Positions 13,132 through 27,236 of a stretch of DNA of 64,000 bases are shown in pieces. How positions within the stretch are numbered: position 1 is the first letter of the stretch; every line of letters starts with the position of its first letter. Origin of the DNA: Rachycentron canadum (taxonomy: Eukaryota > Chordata > Actinopteri > Carangiformes > Rachycentridae); contig CM076658.1 in assembly GCA_038496675.1 (NCBI GenBank), positions 10,421,940-10,485,939 on the forward strand, given 5' to 3'. The position numbers were made by a program, and so were the translations under genes. The notes below the pieces were generated by a model. That model searched no databases. It was not told the origin of the DNA and saw nothing but the letters and a program-made list of their open reading frames with translations.

Positions 13132-16100
13132 ATGAGTATTACCAGTGACGAAGTGAACTTCTTGGTCTACAGATACCTCCAAGAATCAGGTTTGTCTCAC
13201 TGATATCTGTTTAACACAATGATGCAATGAATTACAATACATTAATTGCTGATATTCATTTTTCAGGGTTCTGCTGACTACGCACACAACGTTGTATAAA
13301 ATGCAATTATCACGCATTAACAATTTCCTAAAACAGAATGCACAATATCCTACTTTTATGTTATGCATGGTCAAACATTGCATGCTCCCTTACATCAAGA
13401 TGTCTTATAGCTCAGATTACAGTGGACGTGGATGCCCTGCTTCTTAGATGGCAACATGCTATTCACTCTTCGATCAATGATTCAAATTCTAGCTGCTTAG
13501 TTTTATTATTGTTTACTGAGACTGCTTCCGAAGCTATTTGGCAGAAAACAAGCTACAAGCTGCTCAGAGGTCAACGTTGTTATTGGCGTGCTATATTGCA
13601 TTCTCAAATGTGAATGGTGTTTTGTTTTCAGGTTTCTCTCACTCAGCGTTCACCTTTGGCATTGAAAGCCACATCAGCCAGTCCAACATCAATGGAACAC
13701 TAGTGCCCCCTGCAGCCCTCATCTCCATCCTGCAGAAAGGGCTTCAGTATGTGGAGGCAGAAATCAGCATCAATGAGGTGAGGACAGGGACCTGCTTTTA
13801 CCAGCTCCTATGGTTTTCTTTTGGTGAATGATACAAAAGCAGATTTTAATCTCTATGACAACACATGGGTTTAACATTTTTTGCTCAATCTTATACTGGA
13901 GGTAACACTGAAGACTCTTTGTAGAATAATGCTCAGTAGAAAACACTTTTCACGCCTAATTGATCATGTTTGAGAAACCTGACTCTTAATTAAAAATCCC
14001 ATTACCTCGTGATTTTTTTTTTTCTGACAGGACGGTACGGTCTTCGATGGTCGGCCGATCGAGTCGCTGTCACTCATCGACGCGGTCATGCCAGACGTGG
14101 TGCAGACGCGGCAGCAGGCCTTCCGCGACAAGTTAGCCCAGCAGCAGGCGGCCGGTGCCATGGCAGCTTCAACCTCTGGAAACCAGTCTAATGCACCAAA
14201 GAATGGAGAAGCCACTGTCAATGGAGAGGAGAACGGCACACACAACATGAGTAAGTTAATTTTCTTGAATACAAATGTCAAGTTATCACAGTAGAAATTG
14301 ACATAGTCTGTATTAAGTAATTATGTGATGAATGGTATTTAAGAGGGGTTAAAAAAGTCTGAAGACTGATGTGTACAAAAGTGTTTCTTATTAGTAAGTC
14401 AATAAGTTTATTTTATAAGGAAGGATTATTTGTTTTTATTGAAGCATAACAAAATTAAAATATAAATCTTATCAGTAGTCACATTATCGTGTTTGTTTAT
14501 TAATGACTTTTATCTTGGCAATGATAGAATTATACCGTTGACTCATACTGCGGTTCCTAGTAATCAAGCATGAATTCATATTACATGAATCTAAATGAGG
14601 AGTTTTCACACACAGAAACCAAAATAGCTGTGTAGCTGTGTGGTTTTCACAGAATGTGACATTGTTAGCAGCTGTTTAGCTTCTTCTGCAAGTGAAACCA
14701 GAGAGGTGTAGATCAGGTGCCGTTCGAGACAAGTGGATGGATGTTTGTGTCAGTGTATCCCCAAGGAATTGAATTCAAAGGTGTGGATGGCAACAGGAAG
14801 AACTGGGTGTGAGTAAGGTTTCGCTGTCTGAAGAAACAGGGAGGATTTTACAAGGTAGAAACAAAATAAAGTCTCACCAAGCTTTTTCCCTGTTTTAAAG
14901 ACAGCAACCTTTATTGCAGCTGGGCTTTTATTATACTGTATAATCGTGAGCACGCAAAGTTATCAGACTTAGATAAATAAAAATAGCACTGGCATGGACC
15001 AACAAAAACTTTGTTCATCCCTCTCTGTTATTTCAAGGTAGTCTTTACTTCCTTTGTAGTAACAATTAATATTGATTTCATATGAACTCATCAGAGACTT
15101 ATTTAAATTACTCCTAAGTTTGCAGAGTATTGGTGTTTGCATGTGTGTTTATGCATATATGAAGATGTGTGTGTTTATCTGTCCATGTGTGTGTGGCGAC
15201 TCTTTTCAGATAACCACAGTGAACCCATGGAGATGGATGTAGATGTTGCGATACCAGCCAGTAAAGCCACAGTGCTCCGAGGCCACGAGTCTGAAGTCTT
15301 CATCTGTGCCTGGAACCCTGTCAGTGATCTGCTGGCCTCAGGGTGAGTCACTTTCTGTGCTGAAACAGATCACTGGATGAGTCATGCTATATTGTATGCA
15401 CATTTTGGCTTTTATTTTGAAAGATAAATGGCTTCATAAGAACCCTGGATGACAGTTAAACATAAAACAATTTTTGACCCCCACACCCTACCCCCTCCTG
15501 CTGCGTTGATATTCTGCTCAGTTCGGGGGACTCCACTGCCAGGATCTGGAACCTGAATGAGAATAATAACTCGAACTCCACCCAGCTGGTTCTGCGCCAC
15601 TGTATCCGAGAAGGTGGCCAGGATGTCCCCAGCAACAAAGATGTCACCTCACTGGACTGGAATGTAGGTCCCCAATCATCCATCCACATTTCTACTCTTT
15701 TACTTTTACCATGTGCAGCTGCACAGCTGAGAACAGGGAAGTAACAGCTTTGATATCTCTCCACCCAACAGAGTGATGGGACTCTCCTGGCAACTGGCTC
15801 GTATGATGGATTTGCCAGGATATGGACAAAGGATGGTATGTCCTCTGTCATTTCAGCACAGTATTGTTTCCTCTGTCTATAGGTTTATGTCACTGTTATT
15901 GTGAATAATGTAGCCTCTGTAACAATTTCTTGAAGGATCTTTTCTAAAAGAAATGGATATGGCTCTTATCCACTAGGAAATCTGGCAAGCACCTTGGGGC
16001 AGCACAAAGGGCCCATATTTGCACTCAAGTGGAACAAGAAGGGGAACTCTATTCTCAGTGCTGGTGTAGATAAGGTATTTCACAAAGCTCCTCAAGCATG

Positions 16101-18804
16101 GATTTGGGTTTTTTTAATAATAATATCATGCTTTTTTTTTTTTTTAACTTAATAGTCCTAGGGCTTGAAATGATCTCTTTTTAGGATCTTAGCCAGAGAA
16201 TAAATCTGTAACATATCATTTTTCCTGGTATCCATAAAGCATAATGCAAACTACACTTCAATCAGTAAATGTTTTTTGGTATAAACTCAAGAGACTCATA
16301 GAAAGAAGAGAAGAGTACATCATAGCATTATTATACCCTGCAACCAGATCTAATAAGACATTTTTAAAAATAAGTTGAATGAAATAAAATTGAAGATAGT
16401 TATATATTTAGTGCTCTAGTGATATGACCTGCATATGTTTTGTGTAGGATTCTCTGAAAATAAAACTAGCAGAAGAAAGAAACTCTTTACAATTGCACAC
16501 ACCAAGGCCAATGATGATGACATTTTTTTTTTTTTTTTACCCTGCCTACCTATTTGGTGGGATGGTGGATGTTAATTTCAAGCCTTGCTACTCCGTTAGA
16601 GCACATTTTAATGAACCTTTAATTTGTCACATTGTTTATAATGACACATCTGAAATGTTGCATTTGTGGTTTGAAATGTTCAATTTCATTTTCCAGACGA
16701 CAATCATTTGGGATGCACACACAGGAGAAGCCAAACAGCAGTTCCCCTTTCACTCAGGTAGACTGAGTTCACAATGACTCAATTTCATGCTCAGTTGTGG
16801 TCACGTTGTGGCCCCATAACCCTCCTAACTCTTTAATGAGTGTGGACCTTTGTATTAAAATATTTCCCAGCCCCAGCTTTGGATGTCGACTGGCAGAACA
16901 ACACCACCTTTGCCTCCTGTAGCACAGACATGTGCATTCACGTATGTCGCCTTGGCAGCGACCGGCCCCTCAAGACCTTCCAGGGCCACACGGTAAACAG
17001 CTTTTTCCATGTTGCTCTTCTGACATTATCCCTGACCTTGACAGGCATGCTGAAAATATTTGTGTTTTGCAGAATGAAGTTAATGCCATTAAGTGGGATC
17101 CATCAGGGATGCTGCTTGCCTCCTGCTCAGATGACATGACGTTAAAGGTAAGACTCATCCTCAAGAGGTTTATTAGAAAAGTCCTGAGTGGTATTTTGTA
17201 ATTAGTCTTATTTTGCTGTTGCTGTTTCCTTCACATGCAGATTTGGAGTATGAAGCAGGAGTCCTGTGTTCACGACCTCCAGGCTCACAGTAAAGAGATC
17301 TACACCATCAAGTGGAGTCCCACAGGACCCGGCACAAACAACCCCAACTCCAATATAATGCTCGCCAGGTGGGAAAGCAATCACACATAGCTCACACTCC
17401 GGACCATACAGGTCAACCACACACATTGCTCAGTTTTGAGAAAAAAAAAGTCCAGGTTTGTGCGCTCAGAACAAACCATGTATCAGTGAGTGTATTGTGT
17501 CTATATGTATTTGGGAAGGGGAAACTCTTCATGCCATAGACTGACATTCAAAAGAAACCAGGTTCCAGACAAAATCCCAGTGCTAGTAAATGTCAGTGGC
17601 CCACATCCTTACGCCCTGACCCAGATGTGCACGCATGTTTAAATGTTCTAGTTCAAATACCACAGGAATTTACAGCCCTCACTGACAACCCAGCATACCT
17701 GCCTGTAGTTCACAATGGAAATAAAACTGCCATTATTGCCACAGCTTGGTTGAAACTTCATAATCTTAAGTAAATGCCATCTGTGATCAGTCTGTGTGCG
17801 GTGCATTTTTAATTGACTCTAGTTTTACTCCCTGCATAATATCCTCCAGAGTGAGCTTTTGTTTCTTGCCACCCAGCAGAGATGAACTCTGCTTATTATA
17901 CTTTAGTGACAATCCGTAGTTTCTTTAAGACATGTCAGTTGAAATCATCCTTTTTGTCTCAGTATTTGTTTTCAACAGTATTTCAGTTTTATGGTCACAG
18001 GTGCCACAGGTGTGAAGTATTGCAATGTTCTATTTAAAAGCATCTTGCTGACATTACACGGAGTAGTACTTTTTGTCATTTTTATGGCCATGGCAACCCC
18101 TTTTGTCCCCATTAGATCATCTTTCATGTTACAAAAACGGATAAATACGAATCCTTGGCACTGGTCTCATCTTATTTGTGCACTTTCTTCCCCACACCCA
18201 CAGTGCCTCTTTTGACTCGACGGTGCGACTGTGGGATGTCGAGCGAGGCGTTTGTATTCACACACTGACCAAACACCAGGAACCCGTCTACAGTGTGGCC
18301 TTCAGTCCTGATGGCAAACACCTGGCCAGTGGCTCCTTTGATAAATGTGTCCACATTTGGAACACCACAGTAAGTGTCAGACTGGGATTGATACCATTTC
18401 CAGCAGCTTAAGAGAGATTTATTGTGACCACAAAAACATAATTTAAAGGAGTTAGTAATTCATTTGTTTGTCCTGTTATTTTAGACTGGAGCCTTGGTTC
18501 ACAGCTACAGGGGCACTGGTGGTATTTTCGAGGTTTGCTGGAACAGCACTGGGGACAAAGTTGGTGCCAGCGCATCCGACGGCTCGGTAAGCCACAGCTA
18601 TTGTAATGACATAGCAGTAATGCACAACAGTATTTTTTTTATGCGTGGACAACTTCTGTATTTATCTTTTTGATAAATACTTGCAAACACATTTTGCAAG
18701 TACTTTAAAAACAGCAAGTAGAAAATACATGTTGCTTGAAATGTATTATTAATGCTGCCCAATGCTTTACCCTCTAGGTGTGTGTCCTTGATCTCCGAAA
18801 ATAG
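13132..18804 (+). CDS. tbl1x: TBL1X: WD40 exchange factor of the NCoR/SMRT corepressor complex
   Basis: Fourteen coding exons: 13132-13189, 13632-13777, 14031-14250, 15210-15342, 15522-15663, 15772-15835, 15977-16074, 16697-16757, 16871-16992, 17073-17147, 17241-17368, 18204-18369, 18485-18586, 18778-18804. They give 513 residues with consistent phases. Residues 4-36 form the LisH dimerisation motif, an F-box-like segment follows, then a low-complexity linker (about 90-150), then WD40 repeats to the C-terminus, which ends VCVLDLRK. The family bridges NCoR/SMRT-HDAC3 to ubiquitin-dependent cofactor exchange in the nucleus. Diagnostic residues (start MSITSDE, NGTLVPP, EAEISINEDGTVF, SKATVLRG, DPSGMLLA) match human TBL1X rather than TBL1XR1. 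An in-frame TGA lies 45 bases upstream of the ATG, so this transcript cannot encode the long human N-terminus. Human TBL1X has a poly-alanine linker; here it is short and mixed. Confidence 0.96.
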
Positions 18805-19093
18805 CTGACTAGAGACTTTGATGATGAATCCTGAAACGTGCAGCAAATTGCCTTCTTCTGCCATCAGCAAACGCACTCTCATTGCTCAAGAAGAGCTGTT
18901 AAGGTGGACTGAAAGAAAAACCCTCACAGGAAGTAAAAACCAGATGACTGCGGCAGCTTCTGAGGAGCCAACACCAACTGAATTCAGCGCACCTTACAGT
19001 TGATATGTGTTTTATGATACACCTGTTTGAGAGAATGGAAGCAGGTTAAGAGATCCCCAAGACTGGACTAACAACTCCCTGGGTGCATCCGTG

Positions 19094-19098
<5 letters not shown>

Positions 19099-19133
<35 letters not shown>
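19099..19133. repeat. A35 homopolymer in the tbl1x 3' UTR
   Basis: Thirty-five consecutive A residues. The run can cause internal oligo-dT priming, so cDNA ends mapped here should be treated with caution. It could be the tail of an old retroposed insertion, but no element body was recognised upstream. Confidence 0.9.
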
Positions 19134-19137
<4 letters not shown>

Positions 19138-20821
19138 ATGAGGAAGTGCTGTAATCCCTCCCTGTTATCGGGCTGGAGGGGTTAGAAACACAAAGATGAG
19201 TTTTACAGAAAGAGAAAAGCGTTAACGAGACACACGTTTGGCTGTGAAAGGCAACAAATTATGACAGAAAGGTTGTGGTTTTAGAATTCCTTTGTGCAAA
19301 TGTTACTTCGTGTCCAAATGAACAAACTGGTGACATGCTAAAAGTAACATCAATAATGAAGCACTGGTATTGTCTGTTGACAGGGTGCTCAACTTCTCCT
19401 CAGTGGAGAATAGTTTGTTTCAAGAGTACTTCTTGCTTTTTTTTGTCTATTTTCCACAGATGGACTTTTGAAAGTCAAAATTGAATGTGCCGCTACAAGG
19501 TAGTTCTTAGCTCACGTTTAACATCGGGTCAACAAAAGGAAAACCTGCCAAGAAATAGTCCTAATCTCCTAAAAATGACCTGCTCAATTCACTCGAGATT
19601 AGAAAAATGTCATTTTGTGGACAAGATGTGAAAAGTGTGGTTTACAAAGAGAATTTTCTCCCTTTTGGATGTAAATTTAAAGAATGTAAAGATATGTAAA
19701 TTAGATTAATACACAGACTTATATACTGTGTATATATGTTTATATACAGTACTCTTTATTGCCATCCTGTAGGGGCTCATTAATGGCTAAAGCTGTCACA
19801 TCTTTGTTGATAATGCGTGATGAGACCTCTTTTTAAACGAAGCGCATGTCTCATCTGCTTCTTTTAACACAGTCTTTCTCAACTCGACCAATCATATCCA
19901 GTGTATCAACTTATGTTTGTTTTGTTTATTTTCTTTTCTTTCCAATGAGTCACAAATGGCATCAAGACAGGTTAGTTGAATAACTCTCACTGAAAGCCAT
20001 GGAAGGAAATGTGCATCTCATTACCCGCATTCTGGTCAACAATGTAGGAGTGAACAACCATCACAGTCTCATGTTTTGTGGTGGTGTGGTGTGTGGAACA
20101 GTAAGTCAGAGGATCAACAACAAAACCCTACCTGTGAGACCTACTACTTGATTAGAATTACCACAGTTTTTATCTTTGGTACTTCCCTCTTGTCAATCTA
20201 CTGAAAATGCAGAGCACATTTTGCCCAGAAGGTGGAGGTCAAGCAAAAGTCCCGCTGTTGGTTTAAAAAAGGAAAAGAAGCTATGATTGGTCTAGTTCAG
20301 TCCCACTGTATGTTGCCTGCTGATCAGATCAGGTCAGACTTGAAATGGGCTAAGCTTGAGCAGTGTGCACTATGCCTGCCTCTGCATACTGGGATCTAAT
20401 TTAAAAGACAGTATCTACAGATTAACATGCCGTCACTGTGATTTGCCTTTTTTTTTTTTTCCCCTGGTCTCTTTTAGTCAAATTCAGCTTGAGTAACGTG
20501 AAGTGCACTTTTTGTAATGGGCAAGTTCAGCAAATGCTCAGATTTTGCTGAAAGTAAAGGGCCAATTTATTTTTGCCCCCGTCCCCCCCTTACTTTGAAG
20601 TCACAATTGGATATTAATGGGTGGTTCATTGTTTATCGTTTGCTGAGAGCCATTATTGTCTGTGTCAGACTGAGAATTGGGCTGTGGGTTTGTGGCCATT
20701 CTTGGCATGCTAAGGAGCCCAGTATAGACTAAGTGCTGTGACAGCTACTGTCTCTCACACCCTGGTCCAGGGTGCATTCACCTGTTTCCAAGACAAAACT
20801 TTGAAGTCATTCAGTGTCTCA

Positions 20822-20827
20822 AATAAA
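20822..20827 (+). terminator. tbl1x: Polyadenylation signal AATAAA, likely tbl1x
   Basis: Canonical hexamer followed by TG/T-rich sequence. It is the last good signal before the convergent gpr143 3' end. Confidence 0.55.
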
Positions 20828-21162
20828 TCGCTCTATTTTGATATCAGAAACGGTGGCACCTGTGTCTTGAATTGAGTATTTTTCCTTAGCTTTGGAGTCT
20901 TTAGTTTGAAATTGAAATAAGGTCCGACTACGCAGTCCTCAACCACTGGAAAGGCATTAACAAAGCGTTACTGACAAAATCTTAAGAAATGTTTTGGATA
21001 TTTAATATTTTATAAAATGTGTGCAAAAATACAAAATGGACAGTTGGAAAAACAATAACGTAGTTTAAAAAAAGACACTAACAAATTACATTCTGTTGTT
21101 CCTTAGGAGTTTAAAAGCAAGATTGCATATCACAAACCCAGTGTGCATCTAATTCAGAGAAC

Positions 21163-21168
21163 TTTATT
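21163..21168 (-). terminator. gpr143: Polyadenylation signal AATAAA (minus strand), likely gpr143
   Basis: TTTATT on the + strand reads AATAAA on the minus strand, about 335 bases after the gpr143 stop codon. It faces the tbl1x signal at 20822. Confidence 0.5.
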
Positions 21169-21500
21169 TCTCGAGCACTTAAGGCAGCCCAGCCTGTGAG
21201 TTTTTAATAAGAAAATGTCGTTATTGTTTTGTTGCATGACTACTACATACACGAGACTGGCTTTGGGACTATTCAGCTGTCCACTACACTGTACTGCAGA
21301 CAGATTTAAAAAGCTTAGAGAAAAATAAAAGGCTTGGAATCAAGAATTAGACTCATTCTGTCGTACCAGCTAATGAAATCACATGACCAGTTAATAACTG
21401 GGAGAGTCTCAAGAGGACAATAGAGGCTAAGATCAGACGAACTAAAACAAAAGTAACTGAAAGAGCAATGTCGCGCTGCAGAAGTAGTTGTTGACGCCAG

Positions 21501-24500
21501 CTAGTGTCTCACAGAGTTGTCCAGCGATTCTCCATCAGCGTCTACATCCTCATAGTCTCGTAGCTCGCTGGAAATGTGGATTTCAACTGTACTAGACTCT
21601 GAACCTAGCAAGACAAAATAGGGGCAGATTACAGGGTGTTACTGCACATGACACCTTGACAAACAGGTGATCAAACTACATATTCACTGAGGTATTGATA
21701 TGATGTATAGAAATATATATATATGTACATATATACAGTACCAGTCAAGTGGTTGGTTACCCATTCAAGTCAATGAATGACTGGTACTGTATACATGTAC
21801 TGTATGTATGAAAAAAAATGTATATATTCACAAATGTATTTTGGGAATGCAAATGCAGTCTTTAATGAAGACATTTTTATTGTATTGTGTTTTTAATACA
21901 ATAAAAAATACAATACAATTTTGATTTTACAAAACAGATTGAGTGCTATATAAATGAGTGAAAAACTTAATTCTTTGATAAAATTAACTTTATTTCTAAT
22001 GTCTTATCATTTCAGAGACACACAATAGGCTTTGTACATGATCTACATGGTGCTCAAACACAACCTCAAATAAGTAGAAAATAGTGTGACAAAATCATCC
22101 CAAAATACATTTAATAAAATCCTCCCAGGCCTTTTCAGGACATTTTGACTTATCATGGGTGATGCTAATATCATTAACACTGTCTGTTTAATTCAAATGT
22201 TGCAGTGAGCCCTGACGGTGTGACAGCGATCCAAGCGTGAACAATACCGGCACCTTGAAAATGAAACAGCTTAATGGAAATCAGCTATTATTCATTTTAT
22301 AATTTACATCTGTGCTTTCCCTCCCATGACGTGTCTGTACTGGGTGAAAAAAAGGCTTTTGCCGTCACTCAGTGTTGCTAGAATGACAGGATAAATGTTC
22401 TCATTTTAGTCCTGTGAATGCAATTAAGTGCCCAGTATGCACAGATGCCACTTCATTAAGGTGAACCTAACTAAAACTAATTCAGTATAATGTAACAGAT
22501 CTGCAATAAATCTAGTTGAAATCGATTCAACACAGCAGAAAGCTACAGCTACATATTCTTCTTGGTGTATTATGCTGCATTAGCTTTAGTTATGTGATTC
22601 CATGTTGGTGTTTTATATCTAGTTCATCTACATATTTAACGGCGTTGCTATTGCTCTCTGCGTAACAATATGGACACTAATGTGACAACTCAGCACGACA
22701 GACGGTCGAAACTTGTAGTCATGAAGTAAAAAGAAGCTTGTCGTGTGCCACGGTGGGTTAACAAACACAGCCATAATGGCATATCATCAGTTCATTATTA
22801 ACACAGAATGTGCAGTTTTACACTACTGTACTATTCAGGATGCCACAGATCCAAAGCAATTCTGCATGGTGTTGCGTAATGCTATGTCAGCAACTAATAT
22901 AAAAGTGTGTTACTGAAAGAAAATTGCAGAGAGCTTTCATTTTGTCCTGCTCAGTGGAGCCAAATCTGACAAAACAATCAAAAACCCTCTGTACTAACAA
23001 ATAACCTCATCATCAGACAGTGGGCGTAGGATCCTCAGTGGATGATATCACGCAGTAATGGTCGCGTCTGTAAAGAAGAGGCAGTCCAACCATAGCAACC
23101 ATGAGCCATAAATGAGCCTGATGAGTGGTGCGTCAGCCTCACCAGCCCTGATATATAGGTGATCTGTTACTGCCATCAAAAGCCCAGTTACCTTCTGAGA
23201 GGACACTGATGGCATCAGAGTGGTGCTGTCCATTGCCCAGCAGGTTCTTCTTGGCTTCCTGGACATGACTCTGATAAAGCAGAGTAGATCCCACAATTGG
23301 GTTATGGCCGCCTGCATTAGGCACTGAAGTAGACACTGAGTCCCAGGCCAGCTCCCTCCTTCGCTGCAAGCTGAGGTCAACACTGAAGCCTGTCCAACCG
23401 TGAAAGGCCAGGGTGTTGAGGAAAGCCTGCATGGGGTTCAGGATACCCTGAAATAATAATAATGATTATAAAAAAAAACCAAAAAAAAAAACCAAAACAC
23501 TTCAAGTTGTTAGATATTGATAAACCTAATGCTCTTTATTCTGTATGATGTTTTTTAACCCACCATGATAAACCATGTGATGAGGGCTGCATTCCTGACA
23601 TTCCTCAAACTGTTTTCATTGATGTTTGTCTGCATCTCCAGGTAGAAGAGGAGGCTTTCGTTGATGATGTTGGGAACCCAGCTGAAGCACAAACAAAAAA
23701 GCGAAAACAGTACCTCTCATTAGTCGTCTCTCTGCAGATCAGCTGTAAACAACGTTATTCTTTTCAAGCTTTTGTGAAGTTAACACCCAGCTCGAATTTT
23801 GCTGAAATAATAGTTAATTAGTTTGACCTCTGTGGTGGACAAACACACACGAGTCTTGATGAGTCTGTCTTGTGAGAGCTTCATTATTAAAATACTCTCT
23901 AACAAACAAATTTGCAAACACTCAAAAATGAAAAAATTTACCAAAAAAAATTTTTTTTAAGACAGGTCAATGGTTTGGACAAGGTTTGACACATCCTTCA
24001 CATCACAGCTTATAAAACAATTTATAAAAAAAACTGTGCAGTTGTCTTTTACACTTTTTTTATTATTTTTTTCATTCATTCTGTGTTTTTCTAGAAAAAT
24101 GATATTTAAATCTATTAGCAGACTTTTGATTCTAATCCTTCACTCCTGTCCCCCCCTACATTTACTTTATCAGACAATTCATTGCTGAATTTCTCAAATT
24201 AAACTGCCCTTGATAACATATTTTGTACCAATGTCCTTCCTGTGAAACAGCTCCTTCAAGCATGGCAACATACCAAATAAAGAACACCAGCATTATTTTA
24301 AAGAAGCGCATTTTTATCTCGCCGGCCAGCCGCCTCTCGTTTTCTGTGTAGATGCCTTGTCGTCCTTTTAGTAAAGATGTCACTAGAGCGGAGGAACAAA
24401 CAAGAAAGGTGTTTATCTCTGCCTGTGCATTCGTGTTGTTTGTGCTAGAGAGATCTGAGAGCAAAGAACTGACCTGCAGATATGGTTCTGTGAAAGAAGA

Positions 24501-27177
24501 CAGGATTGGCTACAAGGACGAGCAGCATTGGTGCATATGTGGTGATGTAGTGAGGGACAGCATGCTGGAGGCCTTGCTCGCAACTGCACAAAAAAAAAAA
24601 AAAATGAAATCATTACAAGAGATTTACTGTCAGCTGTTTACCCCAGAATACTTAAATTAACTGGGAAAAAAAGGACTGGAACAAATAGCATGGCTGAACA
24701 ACAGGGATAAATTGCAAACAACATGGGATAAAACAAAATTTCACCAAAGTTCTTCTTCTATGTTTGAGGCATAATTACATCTGCTTTTAAGAAAACTATT
24801 TGAACGCAGCCTTTCACTGGTTTCTGTTTATCCTCCTCACAAGACAAGCAAGTGGTGAGAGGCATGTGTTGGGGCATCTAAATGAACAGCAGACTTACTC
24901 AGAGATGGATGGGTAGTAGAGCATGGCCACACCTTCGACACACAGCAGCACAGCCAGACCCCATGTAATCATGTGGTAGAGGATAATGGTGCTGGTGGGG
25001 AAAGAAACAAGTCATGAGACTGAGCTCACAACACAACACATGCTGCAGCTCTGTATCTTTTTTTTTTTTTTTTTTTTTCTGTGCCCCTGGGGTAAATGTG
25101 TTAGTTGACACAGACACATCTAACATCCACAGCAGACAGTGACACAAAGTGAGGGAATGATGTTTTTACACATTTTGGCTTGATGTGAGTAACAGATCAA
25201 GAATTTCCCAGTTTGGGATCAATAAAATAAATCTATCACTTTGTGCTTCAGGCGATCATGAGTTTTGGGAAGTGGAAGGCACAGGGTTGTATGAGCACCT
25301 GATTCCTGCAGACGTTTTCACCACCAGGAAGACGTCAACAGCGTAACAAAAGGTCCACCAGAAAGAAGCCGTGAAAAACAGCTGAATCCACACCTGTAAC
25401 ACATAAATTGGATATAATTTGGTGTGAGTAATCGTGCCTTGTTTTGTGGGGCTTTATCTCCTGTTATCTGGGAATGTAACAGCTTCAAAGATGCACAGAT
25501 GCACAAGATGTGACAGATACTTCACAGTTGGCTTTGTGTTGCACATCAGGATAAATGACCAAGATTGTCCATAGAATCAGGATTCTCCAGGATAATGCAT
25601 GCAATGACATGTTTTTTTTTTCTATAGCACCTTTCCTTAGTCATTAGTCATTGCTTTTATGCAGTGTGGCTACAACTTGTGATGGCTGATGGAACATAAC
25701 TCTCTTTATGAACCTTTGTCCTGAAAGAAGAAGCAGGACTTCCTTGTTTAAAGGATGTGAGTTGTCATTTAAAGTGGAGCCAGCTATTGGCTGTAACTGT
25801 CTGGTGCATAAGGACACTAGGTCAAGCTGTGATTCACCAAACAGCTTACTGGACCATTTAGAGAGAGAATTCCTGCTCTTTAAAAACAGATTTCCAAACT
25901 GTGACACATGGGAAAATAAGAGACCTTTGTGGTCTTGTCAATATGGAAATAGGACAGTTTCCTGAGACACAGGCGACACTTTTTACTCACAGCTTCATAA
26001 TTGTCCTCAAAATTCAACTTTCAGTCCCAAGGTATTTGTAAGATTAAACACGTTCCACTGTCTGACCTTCCTTAACCTATCACAAATAAAATCTTACTTT
26101 ATATATTTATATATTAGATATTTTGTGCAGCTGCTCAGCTCAGATAAAGGCTTAATGGGGTGATACATACTGCACTGCCAACGCAGAAGACCTCTGGCCA
26201 AACTTCGGTGTTGTTGGCCACCGAGATGTGGTTGATGATGTTCGGCAGGCCCAGCCAGACCGATGACCTTACCATGATACCTGTGTAAGGGGGGCAAAAA
26301 AAAAAAACACAGCACATGTTCTGCTGAGCAAATTGGAAAATTCCTGCTTTGGCAGCAAACACAAACGGAAGAGGAGAGAAATAAATACAAACACAAACCT
26401 CGGTCTGGGTTTAATTAACTCAAAACACATCGAACTGCTTCTTCTCGGCCTCTATTTTTAAGCACCTGAATTAATTAGAGTCAGTCACAGTCCTTTTAAT
26501 AGCAGATTTGCATCATGGAAATATGAACTGCCTCCAGGTGGGTTTTTACAAGGGTGTTTCCATTTCCTACATGAAACTCATGGCATGGAAAAACGGGAGC
26601 TCTCCCAGCATGTTTATGCGATGCAGACTACACGCTGCTGTGTATTTCACTTCACTATAAATTGTGTCACGGGTGGTGCTTCGAGCTGTGAGTGAATCTC
26701 ACTGGGCAAAGCACGTGTCTTCATCTGCCTCACCTCTCGCCAACCGTGAACGAACATTATCAGTAATATATGAAATGATATGAAATGAATCTACAGTTGT
26801 TTTCGAGAACGATGCTGCTTTTAAATCACCACAGACCAAGAGGAGAGAAGATGTGCAGCAGTTGTGAGTTTCTGAGCTTTACAATTACATATGGCAAATG
26901 TGTATTTTGTACAAGCATACATTGGTATTGACTATAACACTGATATTCTTTTTTCTTTTTTTTTTTAATGAAATATTTAAATAACGAACTATAATAACAC
27001 ACATGATAATAAGGCCTTGTATTTTTTTTTGTGTGTGTGTAGCAGTTCACGTGGTTGCCTTTTGAATGAATGAAGTGTAAATGCTCTTTTTGTACAGTTA
27101 CAGTTACAGACTCCACCTCCCTGCACTCATATTTGAGTCTTATTTAAAACACAATAAAGATTAATTTGACCTATAGC

Positions 27178-27236
<59 letters not shown>

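Larger units (their letters stand above)
18805..20845 (+). other. tbl1x: tbl1x 3' UTR
   Basis: The sequence after the stop codon has no further coding similarity and runs to a canonical AATAAA at 20822-20827. It contains a 35-A run at 19099-19133 that is genomic, T-rich stretches and several ATTTA motifs. The end is inferred from the poly(A) signal. Shorter isoforms are possible. Confidence 0.6.

Noticed and set aside
13132..18804. Calling this gene tbl1xr1
   Set aside because: At most positions where human TBL1X and TBL1XR1 differ, for example ITS versus ISS after Met, GTLVPP versus GALVPP, SGM versus TGN, the sequence follows TBL1X.
19099..19133. A35 run as evidence for a processed pseudogene or retroposon
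   Set aside because: No element body or target duplication was recognised; it lies inside the tbl1x 3' UTR and is treated as a homopolymer.
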